The translations under genes and the position numbers were made by a program. From assembly GCF_008692195.1 (NCBI RefSeq), contig NZ_RXOM01000044.1, forward strand, positions 112,623-176,622: a stretch of 64,000 nucleotides of DNA, read 5' to 3'. This DNA comes from Salegentibacter sp. R32. GTDB lineage: Bacteria; Bacteroidota; Bacteroidia; Flavobacteriales; Flavobacteriaceae. This document shows positions 35,669 to 43,852 of the stretch, in pieces (within the stretch, counting starts at the first letter, position 1; each line of letters opens with the position of its first letter). The notes beneath the pieces were generated by a model. The model saw only the letters and a program-made list of their open reading frames with translations. It did no database searches and was not told the DNA's origin.

Positions 35669-36391
35669 ATGCTTTATTCAGCTTTCTTATTAGGATTATT
35701 AGGCAGTTTTCACTGTGTGGGAATGTGTGGTCCTATTGCGTTTATGCTCCCGCTGGATCGTAAAAGCAAATTCAAAAAAATACTTCAATTAAGCCTTTAT
35801 CATATAGGGAGATTATTCACGTACAGCTTTATTGGATTGCTATTTGGGGTTTTGGGTAAAGGCTTATTTTTGTTTGGTATTCAACAAAAAATATCGATCG
35901 CTATTGGTGTTTTAATGATCTTGGTCGTGGTTATTCCGCATCAGACTTTTAATCAATATAATTTCTCTAGACCCATTTTTAAACTCATCTCTAAAGTAAA
36001 ATCGGCTTTAGGAAAAGAGCTACAAAAGAAAACTCCTGATACGTTTTTAACTATTGGTTTTCTTAATGGTTTTTTACCTTGTGGTTTAGTGTATATGGCT
36101 ATTTTTGGTTCGTTTGCCTACGAAAGTATCCCGATGAGTTTACTCTATATGTTGCTGTTTGGTTTAGGTACTATTCCGTTAATGACCACGATGGTATTGG
36201 CGGGTAATTTTTTAAGTACTTCGTTTCGACAAAAAATACAAAAAGCGATTCCCGTTTTTGTGGTGATTGTAGGTTTATTATTTGTGTTACGTGGTTTAGG
36301 CTTAGGTATTCCTTATGTTTCTCCTAAAGTCATTCATACCACCGAAAAAGTTTCTTCTCAAATCGATTGTCACATTCCGCGCAAGGGATAG
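35669..36391 (+). CDS. SafE/UreH-like (DsbD_2) membrane protein
   Basis: The 240-residue protein has six or seven transmembrane helices and the paired motifs GSFHCVGMCGPIAF (residues 12-25) and GFLNGFLPCGLVYMA (about 131-145). These mark the DsbD-like/UreH_2 family often annotated sulfite exporter TauE/SafE. Members next to cco genes are thought to help metal or thiol traffic during oxidase assembly. The Cys and His in the first motif could bind copper; that is inference. It follows the cco genes in the same direction. Confidence 0.85.
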   Translation: MLYSAFLLGLLGSFHCVGMCGPIAFMLPLDRKSKFKKILQLSLYHIGRLFTYSFIGLLFGVLGKGLFLFGIQQKISIAIGVLMILVVVIPHQTFNQYNFSRPIFKLISKVKSALGKELQKKTPDTFLTIGFLNGFLPCGLVYMAIFGSFAYESIPMSLLYMLLFGLGTIPLMTTMVLAGNFLSTSFRQKIQKAIPVFVVIVGLLFVLRGLGLGIPYVSPKVIHTTEKVSSQIDCHIPRKG

Positions 36392-36530
36392 TAGCCCTTC
36401 GACTTTCGCTCAGGATAAATTTATCCTTTTTTAGATTCCTGCCTGCGCAAGGAAGTTGAAAAAGATATAGCGAATAGCCCGACCCTTGGGTTGCGCCCAA
36501 TTAATCATTACAAAAATTTTTCTTTTTCCT
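36392..36530. repeat. Dispersed intergenic repeats before the CoA-transferase gene
   Basis: The gap carries CCCTTCGACTTTCGCTCAGG (36394-36413), ATTCCTGCCTGCGCAAGG (36435-36452) and GATATAGCGAATAGCCCGAC (36464-36483). The last is related in inverse orientation to GGGTCGGGCTA at 46157 and GGGTCGGGCTTTC at 43554. These are dispersed intergenic elements, not genes. Confidence 0.6.
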
Positions 36531-36536
36531 GAAGTA

Positions 36537-36579
36537 TGCGAAATGTCATATTTTAAACGGTGTTGAGGTCATAGTTTTG
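36537..36579 (+). promoter_or_regulatory. FixK/FNR-like site and promoter of the CoA-transferase gene
   Basis: TGCGAAATGTCA (36537-36548) keeps the right half GTCA but has TGCG on the left. Its first base lies 35 bp before that of TAGTTTTG (36572-36579, full -7 consensus). The exact spacing supports the site despite the weaker left half. The ATG is at 36606. Confidence 0.65.
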
Positions 36580-36605
36580 CATTAGAAATTAAAAAAAGAA
36601 GAGTT

Positions 36606-37874
36606 ATGTTACCATTTATTTCAGCCGAAGAAGCTGTCGCAAATGTACAATCGGGAAATCGTGTATTTTTTCAGGGAGCGGCCATGACGCCAAAAGTTAT
36701 TATTAAAGCTTTATGCGAGCGCTACCAAGAATTATCTGATATAGAATTAGTGCAAATGCACACTGAAGGCGATGCCTTATATGCGCAAGAACCTTATAAT
36801 AAAAGTTTTCACGTAAATAGTTGTTTTGTAGGCGGCAATGTTCGCCGAACCGTAAATTCTGAACATGGAGATTATATTCCTATATTTTTAAGTGAAATGC
36901 ATTTGTTGTTTAAGCGTGGCATTTTGCCTTTAGATGTAGCGTTTATTCAGGTTTCGCCGCCAGATAAACACGGTTATTGCTCGTTAGGAACATCGATAGA
37001 TGTCACCATTACCGCAATACAATGTGCTAAAAAAGTTATCGCTCAGGTGAATCCGCAAGTGCCAAGAACGCATGGCGATGGGATTATACATATTAGTAAA
37101 ATTGATGCGGCCGTTGAGGTAAACACTCCGATTCACGAAGTATTTACTGTTGAACCTTCTGAAGTTGAAAAGCAAATTGGTTATCACGTAGCGCAATTGG
37201 TAGAAGACGGTGCGACTTTACAAATGGGTATTGGCGGAATCCCGAACGTGGTATTGAATAATTTGCACAATCATAAAGGTTTGGGTATTCATACTGAAAT
37301 GTTTTCAGATGGAGTATTGCCTTTAATTGAAAAAGGAATTATTACCGGAGAAAATAAAGTGGTGAAAAATGGAAAAATAGTGACTTGCTTTGCGATTGGT
37401 TCACCTAAACTATACGAATTTTTAGACGATAATCCGTTAGTTCATTTTAAAGAAGCGGCTTATACTAACGATACCGCTATTATTCGACGTAATCCAAAGG
37501 TAACTGCGATTAACAGTGCGATAGAAATTGATTTGACCGGACAAGTTTGTGCCGATACGATCGGGAAAATGCAATATTCGGGAGTTGGCGGACAAATGGA
37601 CTTTATCCGCGGTGCTTCTCTTTCTGAAGGCGGTAAAGCGATTATTGCGATGCCATCGGCTACGGCTAAAGGAATTTCGAAAATCGTTCCGTTTTTAAAA
37701 GAAGGAGCCGGCGTTACCACTACACGCGCGCACGTACATTATATTGCAACAGAGAACGGTGTGGTTAATTTATACGGAAAGAGTTTAAAACAACGCGCAA
37801 AAGCCTTAATTTCAATAGCTCATCCCGATCATCAGGAGAGTTTAGAAAAAGCGATGTACGAACGTTTTAAATAA
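36606..37874 (+). CDS. Acetyl-CoA hydrolase / CoA-transferase family protein
   Basis: The 422-residue protein belongs to the acetyl-CoA hydrolase/4-hydroxybutyrate CoA-transferase family: GNRVFFQGAAMTPKVIIKAL at the start, IGGIPNVVLN in the middle, and GGQMDFIRGASLSEGGKAI with a TTRAHVHY end. The Glu in FSDGVLPLIEKG or THTEMFSDGV-like (HTEMFSDG) region is the likely nucleophile. It would release acetate from acetyl-CoA or pass CoA to succinate. A FixK-like promoter places it with low-oxygen energy metabolism. The exact acyl substrates are unknown. Confidence 0.88.
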   Translation: MLPFISAEEAVANVQSGNRVFFQGAAMTPKVIIKALCERYQELSDIELVQMHTEGDALYAQEPYNKSFHVNSCFVGGNVRRTVNSEHGDYIPIFLSEMHLLFKRGILPLDVAFIQVSPPDKHGYCSLGTSIDVTITAIQCAKKVIAQVNPQVPRTHGDGIIHISKIDAAVEVNTPIHEVFTVEPSEVEKQIGYHVAQLVEDGATLQMGIGGIPNVVLNNLHNHKGLGIHTEMFSDGVLPLIEKGIITGENKVVKNGKIVTCFAIGSPKLYEFLDDNPLVHFKEAAYTNDTAIIRRNPKVTAINSAIEIDLTGQVCADTIGKMQYSGVGGQMDFIRGASLSEGGKAIIAMPSATAKGISKIVPFLKEGAGVTTTRAHVHYIATENGVVNLYGKSLKQRAKALISIAHPDHQESLEKAMYERFK

Positions 37875-37975
37875 AATGAATGTCACCTTGAGCGGTTTTG
37901 AAAGATCTTTAGCATCAATTTTTTAGTCTGAATTGGGTTCTCAACTCCGCAGGAATTGTGACCATCAATAATAAA

Positions 37976-38006
37976 AAAAATCCCTAGTAAAAGCTAGGGA
38001 TTTTTT
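37976..38006. terminator. Bidirectional terminator between CoA-transferase and BI-1 genes
   Basis: AATCCCTAG / CTAGGGATT (stem 37979-37987 and 37994-38002) is flanked by A-run and T-run on both sides. It can end transcription from either convergent gene. Confidence 0.85.
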
Positions 38007-38022
38007 AATGAGTTTGGATTCC

Positions 38023-38122
38023 GTCATTCCGGACCTTCCCGTCCGGCAGGCGGGCTTGATCCAATCTCATCTGAGTGAGTTTTTGGTGTCTTAATGTGAC
38101 CCTGAATCAAGTTCAGGGTGAC
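38023..38122. repeat. Dispersed palindromic repeats next to the BI-1 gene
   Basis: Two elements are present: GTCATTCCGGACCTTCCCGT followed by CCGGCAGGCGGGCTTGATCC (38023-38062), and GTGACCCTGAATCAAGTTCA followed by GGGTGAC (38096-38122), a perfect inverted repeat with arms GTCACCCTGAA. They belong to the 33492 family. The nearby 37876-37925 stretch (GTCACCTTGAGCGG) is a degraded member. Confidence 0.7.
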
Positions 38123-38142
38123 GTAGAAATTTATAAATTAAC

Positions 38143-38868
38143 TTACCTTCTATTTCCTAAAATACGTAGTAAGAACAAGAAAAGGTTGATAAAGTCTAGG
38201 TATAAGGTTAACGCTCCAATAATAGAAAGTTTTTGACCCGTTTCTGAGTTTTCGTTTCCTTCAACAGCAATTCTTTTTAGTTTTTGCGTATCCCAAGCTG
38301 TCAATCCTACAAAAATAAGAACTCCGGCATAAGTTACAATCCAATACAGCATTTCATTCTGAAAGAATAAATTTACGATAGAAGCGATCACTAAACCGAT
38401 AAGCGCCATAAAACATAAGTTTCCTATTTTGGTAAGGTCTTTTTTGGTGAAATAACCATATGCACTCATTGCGGCAAAAGTTGCAGCGGTTACAAAAAAT
38501 GTAGAAGCAATAGAACCCGCGGTATAAGCCAAAAAGATAAATGATAGCGTTAATCCGTTAAACGAAGCGTAGGCAATAAACAAAGCGATTGCTGTACTTG
38601 CTGACATATTTTTAATGGCAGAAGTTAAGTAAGCTACTAAAGCCAACTCTCCAATAATGAGTCCGAAGAAAATAATTCTATTTCCTAGAACTGCATTGAG
38701 AAGTGATGGAGTAGAAGCAGTTACAATTGCTACCAATCCGGTAATCATAAGCGCTAAGGTCATCCAGCTATACACTTTTGTAATAAAGCCGGCCTGCGCT
38801 TTTTTAATTTCATCTTGAGTAAGCGAGTGAGCTTCGTAAGTAGAAGCTTCAGATAAGTTAGAATTCAT
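38143..38868 (-). CDS. Bax inhibitor-1/YccA family membrane protein
   Basis: The 241-residue protein has seven transmembrane helices. Family segments include FITKVYSWMTLALMITGLVA, ALFIAYASFNGLTLSFIF, GLTAWDTQKLKRIA and a C-terminal LTLYLDFINLFLFLLRILGNRR. BI-1/YccA proteins are Ca2+-leak or quality-control membrane proteins interacting with FtsH in some bacteria. It is a single gene on the minus strand. Confidence 0.95.
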   Translation of the reverse strand: MNSNLSEASTYEAHSLTQDEIKKAQAGFITKVYSWMTLALMITGLVAIVTASTPSLLNAVLGNRIIFFGLIIGELALVAYLTSAIKNMSASTAIALFIAYASFNGLTLSFIFLAYTAGSIASTFFVTAATFAAMSAYGYFTKKDLTKIGNLCFMALIGLVIASIVNLFFQNEMLYWIVTYAGVLIFVGLTAWDTQKLKRIAVEGNENSETGQKLSIIGALTLYLDFINLFLFLLRILGNRR

Positions 38869-38920
38869 AATTTTACGGTTTTGGGTAAAAATATAAGTTT
38901 TATTTAAAATGAAATAAATT

Positions 38921-39565
38921 TTAATCTAATTTCTTTCCTAACAACAATGTATTAGTTCCTTTTACATGGTTTATTTTTTGAAAGGAAATTATTTTTTTTG
39001 TTTGTTGCTGAAGTGTTTCAATTTCTTGTATATGGTTTTCTCCAATTCCAGCATTAAATATAACAGTGGCTTCGGGTTGAAGAAGATTCGCCAAATTGTG
39101 CCAAAATTCGATTTTAAAAAATTGTTCAGGAACTTTTATATCGATAAATAAATCAACAATCACGGTTTCGTATTTCGTGTGGTTTTGCTGAACAAATTTT
39201 TCAGCATCTTCACAAATTACTTTTAAAGGTTCATATTGCTGAATGTTGAATTCTTTTTTCGCAATTTCAATCACTTTTGGGTCGAGTTCTACTGCGGTGA
39301 TTTTTCCGTAGAAATTATATTTTTTCCGAAGCAATTGTAAAATACTTCCGCCACCTAAACCTAACACGAGTGTATGTCCGCCACGTTCAGCACTGGTTTT
39401 TTGTAAAGCTACGTCTAAAATTTGATGTAAAGCTCCGTAAGAATAATTAGCGTTTTTTGTGTCTAAAATTTTTTTACCGTTAAGCCAAGTAACTTCTAGT
39501 TCTCCACTAAAGTTAGATTTTATTTTTTTGGTTAATGGCCAAAGGTAACTAAAGGCTTTTTTCAT
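38921..39565 (-). CDS. Spermidine-synthase-like SAM-dependent methyltransferase-fold protein
   Basis: The 214-residue protein has the nucleotide-binding motif HTLVLGLGGGSILQLLRKK, then ITAVELDPKVIEIAKKEF with an acidic Glu for the ribose, and DAEKFV. This is the core of spermidine-synthase-like Rossmann proteins. The N-terminal beta-domain found in true spermidine synthases is short. The donor could be SAM or decarboxylated SAM; activity is not assigned. It starts directly after the DODA-like gene ends, so they are likely one operon. Confidence 0.8.
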   Translation of the reverse strand: MKKAFSYLWPLTKKIKSNFSGELEVTWLNGKKILDTKNANYSYGALHQILDVALQKTSAERGGHTLVLGLGGGSILQLLRKKYNFYGKITAVELDPKVIEIAKKEFNIQQYEPLKVICEDAEKFVQQNHTKYETVIVDLFIDIKVPEQFFKIEFWHNLANLLQPEATVIFNAGIGENHIQEIETLQQQTKKIISFQKINHVKGTNTLLLGKKLD

Positions 39566-40399
39566 TTAAGCACTAATTTTTACCGAAGTCATACTCAATG
39601 AACCACCAATTACATAATCATTGAAAAGTTCAATCTCATCTTGTTCATCTTTCAGCGCCAAACTATAAATTAAAGGAAGGTAATGGTCGTAACTGGGCAC
39701 GGCCATGGGAAAGTCTTTTCCTAATTGCTGCACATTAATTAAATCTTGAAAGTTACCTTCCAAAATTCGTTCATTTACTTTTTCCCGAATACTAAACGCC
39801 CAATCGTAACCGTGATCTAAATGATTAATATGTTTAAAATCTACATAGCGAAGGTTATGTACAATATTTCCACTTCCTATTATCAGAACGCCTTTGTGAC
39901 GTAAGCCTGCCAAGTGTTTTGCTAAATCAAAATGATAAGAAAGCGGTTTGCTGTAATCGATACTCAGTTCGATTACAGGAATATTGGCTTCGGGATAAAT
40001 GTGGCGCAAAACCGTCCAAGAACCATGGTCTAACCCCCAATGTTCGTCTAATTCAACTTCAAACGGACGTAAAATTTCCTGTGTGGTTTTTGCCAATTCA
40101 GGACTGCCGGGAGCAGAATATTGTACTTCAAAAAGTGGACGCGGGAAACCACCAAAATCGTGAATTGTTCTGGGGTTGGGCATCGCGGTAACTTTGGTTC
40201 CTTGGGTGAGCCAATGCGCTGAAACGCAAATAATAGCTTGCGGTGTGGGAATATCTTCTCCTAACTTTTTAAATTGTTGAACAAATTCGTTGTCTTCAAT
40301 CGCGTTCATCGGGCTGCCGTGCCCAATAAAAAAAGCCGGCATTTGAGGTGAACTTTTTAAGTGCGAACTAAATTTTTCTAAATCTTTTAAATTATTCAT
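39566..40399 (-). CDS. ygiD: Class III extradiol ring-cleavage dioxygenase, DODA/YgiD type
   Basis: The 277-residue protein has the LigB-superfamily motifs MPAFFIGHGSPMNAI, CVSAHWLTQGTKV, EHWGLDHGSWTVLRHIYP and GSGNIVHNLRYVDF. The conserved His residues (in GHGSP, SAHW and LDHGSW) bind Fe or Zn. E. coli YgiD cleaves 4,5-DOPA. The ATG at 40399 precedes MNNLKDLEKFSSHLK, a short extension. It abuts the methyltransferase-fold gene with no gap. Confidence 0.92.
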   Translation of the reverse strand: MNNLKDLEKFSSHLKSSPQMPAFFIGHGSPMNAIEDNEFVQQFKKLGEDIPTPQAIICVSAHWLTQGTKVTAMPNPRTIHDFGGFPRPLFEVQYSAPGSPELAKTTQEILRPFEVELDEHWGLDHGSWTVLRHIYPEANIPVIELSIDYSKPLSYHFDLAKHLAGLRHKGVLIIGSGNIVHNLRYVDFKHINHLDHGYDWAFSIREKVNERILEGNFQDLINVQQLGKDFPMAVPSYDHYLPLIYSLALKDEQDEIELFNDYVIGGSLSMTSVKISA

Positions 40400-40467
40400 A
40401 AGATATGCTCAAGCTATTTCAGCAAAAATTACTCGAAATAAGTCGGTGAATTATGAATAAAATTACA

Positions 40468-41838
40468 CTAATTTTTCGTTTGGTTTAAAATCCAATTGGT
40501 TATGTCTTCTAAAACTTGTGGCTCGATGGTTTGTTCAATTTCTTTATATTCTTGAACGCCCCCGGTCTCAGCTTTTTGAAATAAATGATTGAGGTTGGGA
40601 TAAGACTTAATGGTTACTTCTTCACCAGCTAATTTTACACTTTTTTGGATTGCTGCTAAGTTTTCTTCCGCAGGAACTTGACTATCTTTTTCTCCATTTA
40701 TGGCTAATACTTCACAGTTTACTTCTTCAAGATAAGTCGCAGGATTAAAACGAATAAAGGTTTTTAACCATTCCAAGTTATGTTGTTCGTTAATTTGTTG
40801 CAATTGTTGTGCTGGAACCATTTCTCCCCAGTGTTTGTTAAATACTTCCATGGTTTTTTTACTGGTTTCTTCTTTAGTTAAGGTAGTATCTAAAATTACA
40901 TCGTAAACCTCTTGAAAAACAAGTTGACGTTGTTGCGTAGCTAAGCTATTAATGCCTTGAAGTTCTTCTTGTTTTTTACGCTGAAGGTTGAGAAGTTGGT
41001 CACCTTTAAGTCCTGGGGCTGCCATTAAAACAATAAAGTTCAGTTTAGTTTTCTGTGTTAGAATTGGAGAAATTGCACCACCTTCACTGTGACCAATTGC
41101 ACCGATTTTTTTCTTATCGATTTCTTTTCTATTTTTTAAGTATTCGATAGCAGCTTTTGCATCATCCGTAAAATCGAAAGTTGTCGCTGTGGCGAAATCT
41201 CCTTCAGAAGCTGCGGTGCCGCGATCGTCGTAACGTAAGACGGCAATTCCCTTTTTAGTCAGGTAATCAGCAATCACTTTAAAAGGCTGGTGATGGTATA
41301 ATTCTTCATTTCTGTTTTGCGGTCCGCTTCCCGAAATAAGTATCACCGCGGGGAATTTTCCTTTTCCTTCAGGAATAGTTAGCGTTCCGGCTAAGTTGAT
41401 ATTCGCTTTAGAGTTGGTAAACGTTACTTCTTCTACTTGATAAGGATACGGAGGCTGCGGAGTTTGTGGTCGTTTCACTTTTTCTACTTCACCAGAGGTT
41501 TTTTCCAAATCTAAAGGAATGCTAATACCGCGTTGATGAAATGTACCTTTTAAATGTGTGTTATCAATTAACTCAGCTTTGTAAGTCAGTTGAGTCGCGT
41601 TTTGAGTTAGCGTAAGTTGGTTATTGGTAAATTCAACTTTATCGATGGCGATTCCATAAGCGTTTTGTTGGGGACTATCCATCGTGGCTTTGTAATCATC
41701 TTCCACTTTTTCAATATGAAAAATGGTGGCTAGCGTTGCTCCTTGAAATTTAAGGTTTCCTTTCCAGTCTCCTTCAATGTTTTGAGAAAATCCTGAATTC
41801 AGTACAAATAAAAGCAGCAGTGGTAATAACTTTTCCAT
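40468..41838 (-). CDS. Exported alpha/beta-hydrolase
   Basis: The 456-residue protein has signal peptide MEKLLPLLLLFVLNSGFSQ. An N-terminal beta domain of about 115 residues (GDWKGNLKFQGATLATIFHIEK) precedes an alpha/beta-hydrolase core with nucleophile elbow GHSEGGAI, oxyanion region ISGSGPQNRN, acid VLAINGEKDSQVP and catalytic His LNHLF. It is an esterase or peptidase-like periplasmic enzyme; substrate unknown. It is third in a tight operon after the Yip1-like and DUF2089 genes, with 5 to 7 bp gaps. Confidence 0.88.
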   Translation of the reverse strand: MEKLLPLLLLFVLNSGFSQNIEGDWKGNLKFQGATLATIFHIEKVEDDYKATMDSPQQNAYGIAIDKVEFTNNQLTLTQNATQLTYKAELIDNTHLKGTFHQRGISIPLDLEKTSGEVEKVKRPQTPQPPYPYQVEEVTFTNSKANINLAGTLTIPEGKGKFPAVILISGSGPQNRNEELYHHQPFKVIADYLTKKGIAVLRYDDRGTAASEGDFATATTFDFTDDAKAAIEYLKNRKEIDKKKIGAIGHSEGGAISPILTQKTKLNFIVLMAAPGLKGDQLLNLQRKKQEELQGINSLATQQRQLVFQEVYDVILDTTLTKEETSKKTMEVFNKHWGEMVPAQQLQQINEQHNLEWLKTFIRFNPATYLEEVNCEVLAINGEKDSQVPAEENLAAIQKSVKLAGEEVTIKSYPNLNHLFQKAETGGVQEYKEIEQTIEPQVLEDITNWILNQTKN

Positions 41839-41843
41839 AATAA

Positions 41844-42428
41844 TTAGTGAATTAGATAAATGATATATTTTGAAATTCCTTCAGCAAAAAGAATAGCGAC
41901 GATAAATAAAATAATAGGTAGAGCTCCTTTTGCGTTGGTCGCTACTTGATAACCTTTATAGAGTAAATAGAGGTAATAAATGAGTAGGATAAGTGAAAGG
42001 AAAGCGAAGATTAAAATGATGATTAAATCTGTACCTTCTATGGGAAGCAATTCGGGTTTTTCAGTAGTGAAATTTAAAAGCCGTTGAGACAAACTTCCCA
42101 TATATCCATTAATGTTTGCAAAACTAATGAGGTAATAGGGTAATCTTGCAATGAGCGAAGCATTGAAAACATCAATCAACCTTGTTTTTTTATTAACTAT
42201 TTTTCCGGAGATAAATAGAAGTAAAGAAAGCGAAATAATGTTAATTGAATTATCTAGAAACAGATGGTGTAATTCTAAGTTTTCTACAAAATGAACATCT
42301 AAAACTCCATCAAATCTAGCTTGAAATAAATAAGCGATAAATGAGCCTAGAAGCGTTACTAGAATTCCTATTAACACTAATTTTTTCTCTGAATAATTTT
42401 CGAAGGGTTGAAATAAAATCTTTTTCAT
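41844..42428 (-). CDS. Yip1-like integral membrane protein
   Basis: The 194-residue protein has five or so transmembrane helices (around residues 17-36, 60-77, 90-105, 133-158, 170-190). The layout LIDVFNASLIARLPYYLIS resembles YIP1-family proteins. It sits between the DUF2089 regulator and the exported hydrolase, so it may act with them at the envelope. Function unknown. Confidence 0.7.
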   Translation of the reverse strand: MKKILFQPFENYSEKKLVLIGILVTLLGSFIAYLFQARFDGVLDVHFVENLELHHLFLDNSINIISLSLLLFISGKIVNKKTRLIDVFNASLIARLPYYLISFANINGYMGSLSQRLLNFTTEKPELLPIEGTDLIIILIFAFLSLILLIYYLYLLYKGYQVATNAKGALPIILFIVAILFAEGISKYIIYLIH

Positions 42429-42435
42429 CGTTGGT

Positions 42436-42699
42436 TTATTTTGAATTTAGTTGTTCAATAATATCATCCAGTTTATTTCTCACCGTAGGATAGCTTTTAC
42501 CAAGTTTAATAGCCATTTTTTTTAGGCTTCCTCCGGTAAGTACAAACTCAAGTATAAACTCTTGGTCTTCAATGGAAAGTTGCATCAAAGCCGGAAGCGC
42601 ATAATTCCCCGAAATTTTGGTTTCACAATTAGCACAAGAAAGTTCACTTACCTCTAAGGTGTTTTGACAACTGGGACATTTTATAGGAAGTTGAGCCAT
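42436..42699 (-). CDS. DUF2089 zinc-ribbon/HTH protein
   Basis: The 87-residue protein has two Cys pairs (CPSCQNTL and CANCETKI, a zinc ribbon). A helix-turn-helix-like region follows (IEDQEFILEFVLTGGSLKKMAIKLGKSYPTVRNKLDDIIEQL), as in the DUF2089 family. It probably regulates or senses for the two downstream genes, with which it forms an operon. The family has no well-established role that I recall. Confidence 0.85.
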   Translation of the reverse strand: MAQLPIKCPSCQNTLEVSELSCANCETKISGNYALPALMQLSIEDQEFILEFVLTGGSLKKMAIKLGKSYPTVRNKLDDIIEQLNSK

Positions 42700-42801
42700 T
42701 TTTAAAATATTTCAATTAAATTTTAAATAAAGTTCAAACAAAAATAAATAAAACTGAAATATTATTCACTTTATTTCAGTTTTTAAAGAATTTTTCAAAC
42801 C

Positions 42802-42844
42802 TGACCAATGTCATTTTTTAAGCTGCTCTTTCCCAATACTTTTA
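42802..42844 (+). promoter_or_regulatory. FixK/FNR-like site and promoter of the membrane protein-hemoglobin operon
   Basis: TGACCAATGTCA (42802-42813) in context AAACC...TTTTTTAAG has its first base 35 bp before that of TACTTTTA (42837-42844, seven of eight of the -7 consensus). The ATG at 42871 follows. The flanks match the ccoS site almost base for base. Confidence 0.8.
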
Positions 42845-42870
42845 CACTATAATTTTTAAAACATAAGAAG

Positions 42871-43164
42871 ATGTCAGTGTATCAAAAGTATTACGGTGAG
42901 TTTAAAGAAATGTATTATGGTAATGCCGCTATTGGTATTATCGCATCCAGCTGTTTAGGGGCAATTGCAGCAATGTTTATTTTAATGACCGGTCACGGTG
43001 TTTTGCAAATGCTTCAGCTTTTTGCGGTGGTTATGATTAGTATGGGATATAATACTGCAGTACTAGCTTGTTTACCGGCAAAACAAGTATTTAATTCGTT
43101 AGTAGGAAGCGTTTCTGTGAATTTATTATTTATTTTGTATCACGGATTAATGTTGCTGTTCTAA
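42871..43164 (+). CDS. Small membrane protein (97 aa), low-oxygen induced
   Basis: The 97-residue protein has three hydrophobic helices (about residues 20-41, 45-66 and 74-96). I do not recognise a family. A FixK-like promoter and a 6-bp gap to the hemoglobin gene indicate an operon induced at low oxygen. It could anchor or serve the hemoglobin, but nothing in the sequence proves this. Confidence 0.7.
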   Translation: MSVYQKYYGEFKEMYYGNAAIGIIASSCLGAIAAMFILMTGHGVLQMLQLFAVVMISMGYNTAVLACLPAKQVFNSLVGSVSVNLLFILYHGLMLLF

Positions 43165-43170
43165 AAGTTT

Positions 43171-43551
43171 ATGAAAGAAATAGAAAATAGAGCCGATGTG
43201 CAATTACTCGTACATCGATTTTACGATAAAGTAAGAGCCAATCCTGAGATTGGCTCTTTTTTTAATGAAACCATTACCAATTGGGAACACCACTTAGAAA
43301 AGCTGACCGATTTTTGGGAAAGCAATTTATTTTTTGCTGGAAAATATCGCGGGCGTCCCGGAAGAGCTCACATTATGGTCGATTATAATTTTAACCATCA
43401 AATTGAAGCAAAGCATTTTGGTGTGTGGCTCAACCTTTGGGTAAATACCATTGATGAATATTTTGAAGGAGAATTGGCCGAACGTGCCAAATTCAATGCA
43501 AGAAAAATGGCGACTAATTTCCAGATGAAAATTTTTATGGCAAGGCCCTAA
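43171..43551 (+). CDS. Truncated hemoglobin, group 3-like
   Basis: The 126-residue protein has the trHb fold: ADVQLLVHRFYDKVRANPEIGSFFN, HLEKLTDFWESNLFFAGKYRGRPGRAHI and the proximal-His region FNHQIEAKHFGVWLNLWVNTIDEYFEG. The W-E-S-N and RGRPGRAH segments favour group III. Such globins bind O2 or NO and may protect the oxidase from nitric oxide. It is expressed from the FixK-like promoter with the upstream membrane protein. Confidence 0.9.
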   Translation: MKEIENRADVQLLVHRFYDKVRANPEIGSFFNETITNWEHHLEKLTDFWESNLFFAGKYRGRPGRAHIMVDYNFNHQIEAKHFGVWLNLWVNTIDEYFEGELAERAKFNARKMATNFQMKIFMARP

Positions 43552-43852
43552 CGGGTCGGGCTTTCAGCAGTCGCTTTTTTATTTTGTCATATATCGGAGT
43601 CGAGAAACAAAATAAAAAGAGCTCCAACAAAGCCTCAAATACAAAGTATTCACGAACTCTATCAATAGAAATGGTGAGTAATCCCTCTCGAAAAAAATCT
43701 CTAATTCCTACTTAGAAAAGAAAGGTAGCCAATACTCATTTCTTCTAAATAGATTTTCTATCTCCTAAAAACTGCAACACCCCTCAGTTTCCGTAAAAAC
43801 CTCGGGGTGTTGACCAACCTACTAATAAAACTTAACCTTATTTCAACAATAC
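43552..43852. other. Intergenic region with hairpins, no gene
   Basis: The 300-base gap between the convergent globin and hemN genes holds no open frame of note. It contains CGGGTCGGGCTTTC (related to a dispersed repeat at 46157), an inverted repeat TTTTATTTTGT/ACAAAATAAAA (43577-43587 and 43607-43617) that could end globin transcription, and the hemN-side hairpin at 43775-43812. Confidence 0.6.
43775..43812 (-). terminator. Terminator of the usp-hemN operon
   Basis: CAACACCCC and GGGGTGTTG form a 9-bp GC-rich stem around a 20-base loop. Read on the minus strand it is followed by CAGTTTTTAGG. It lies 40 bases after the hemN stop. Confidence 0.65.
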
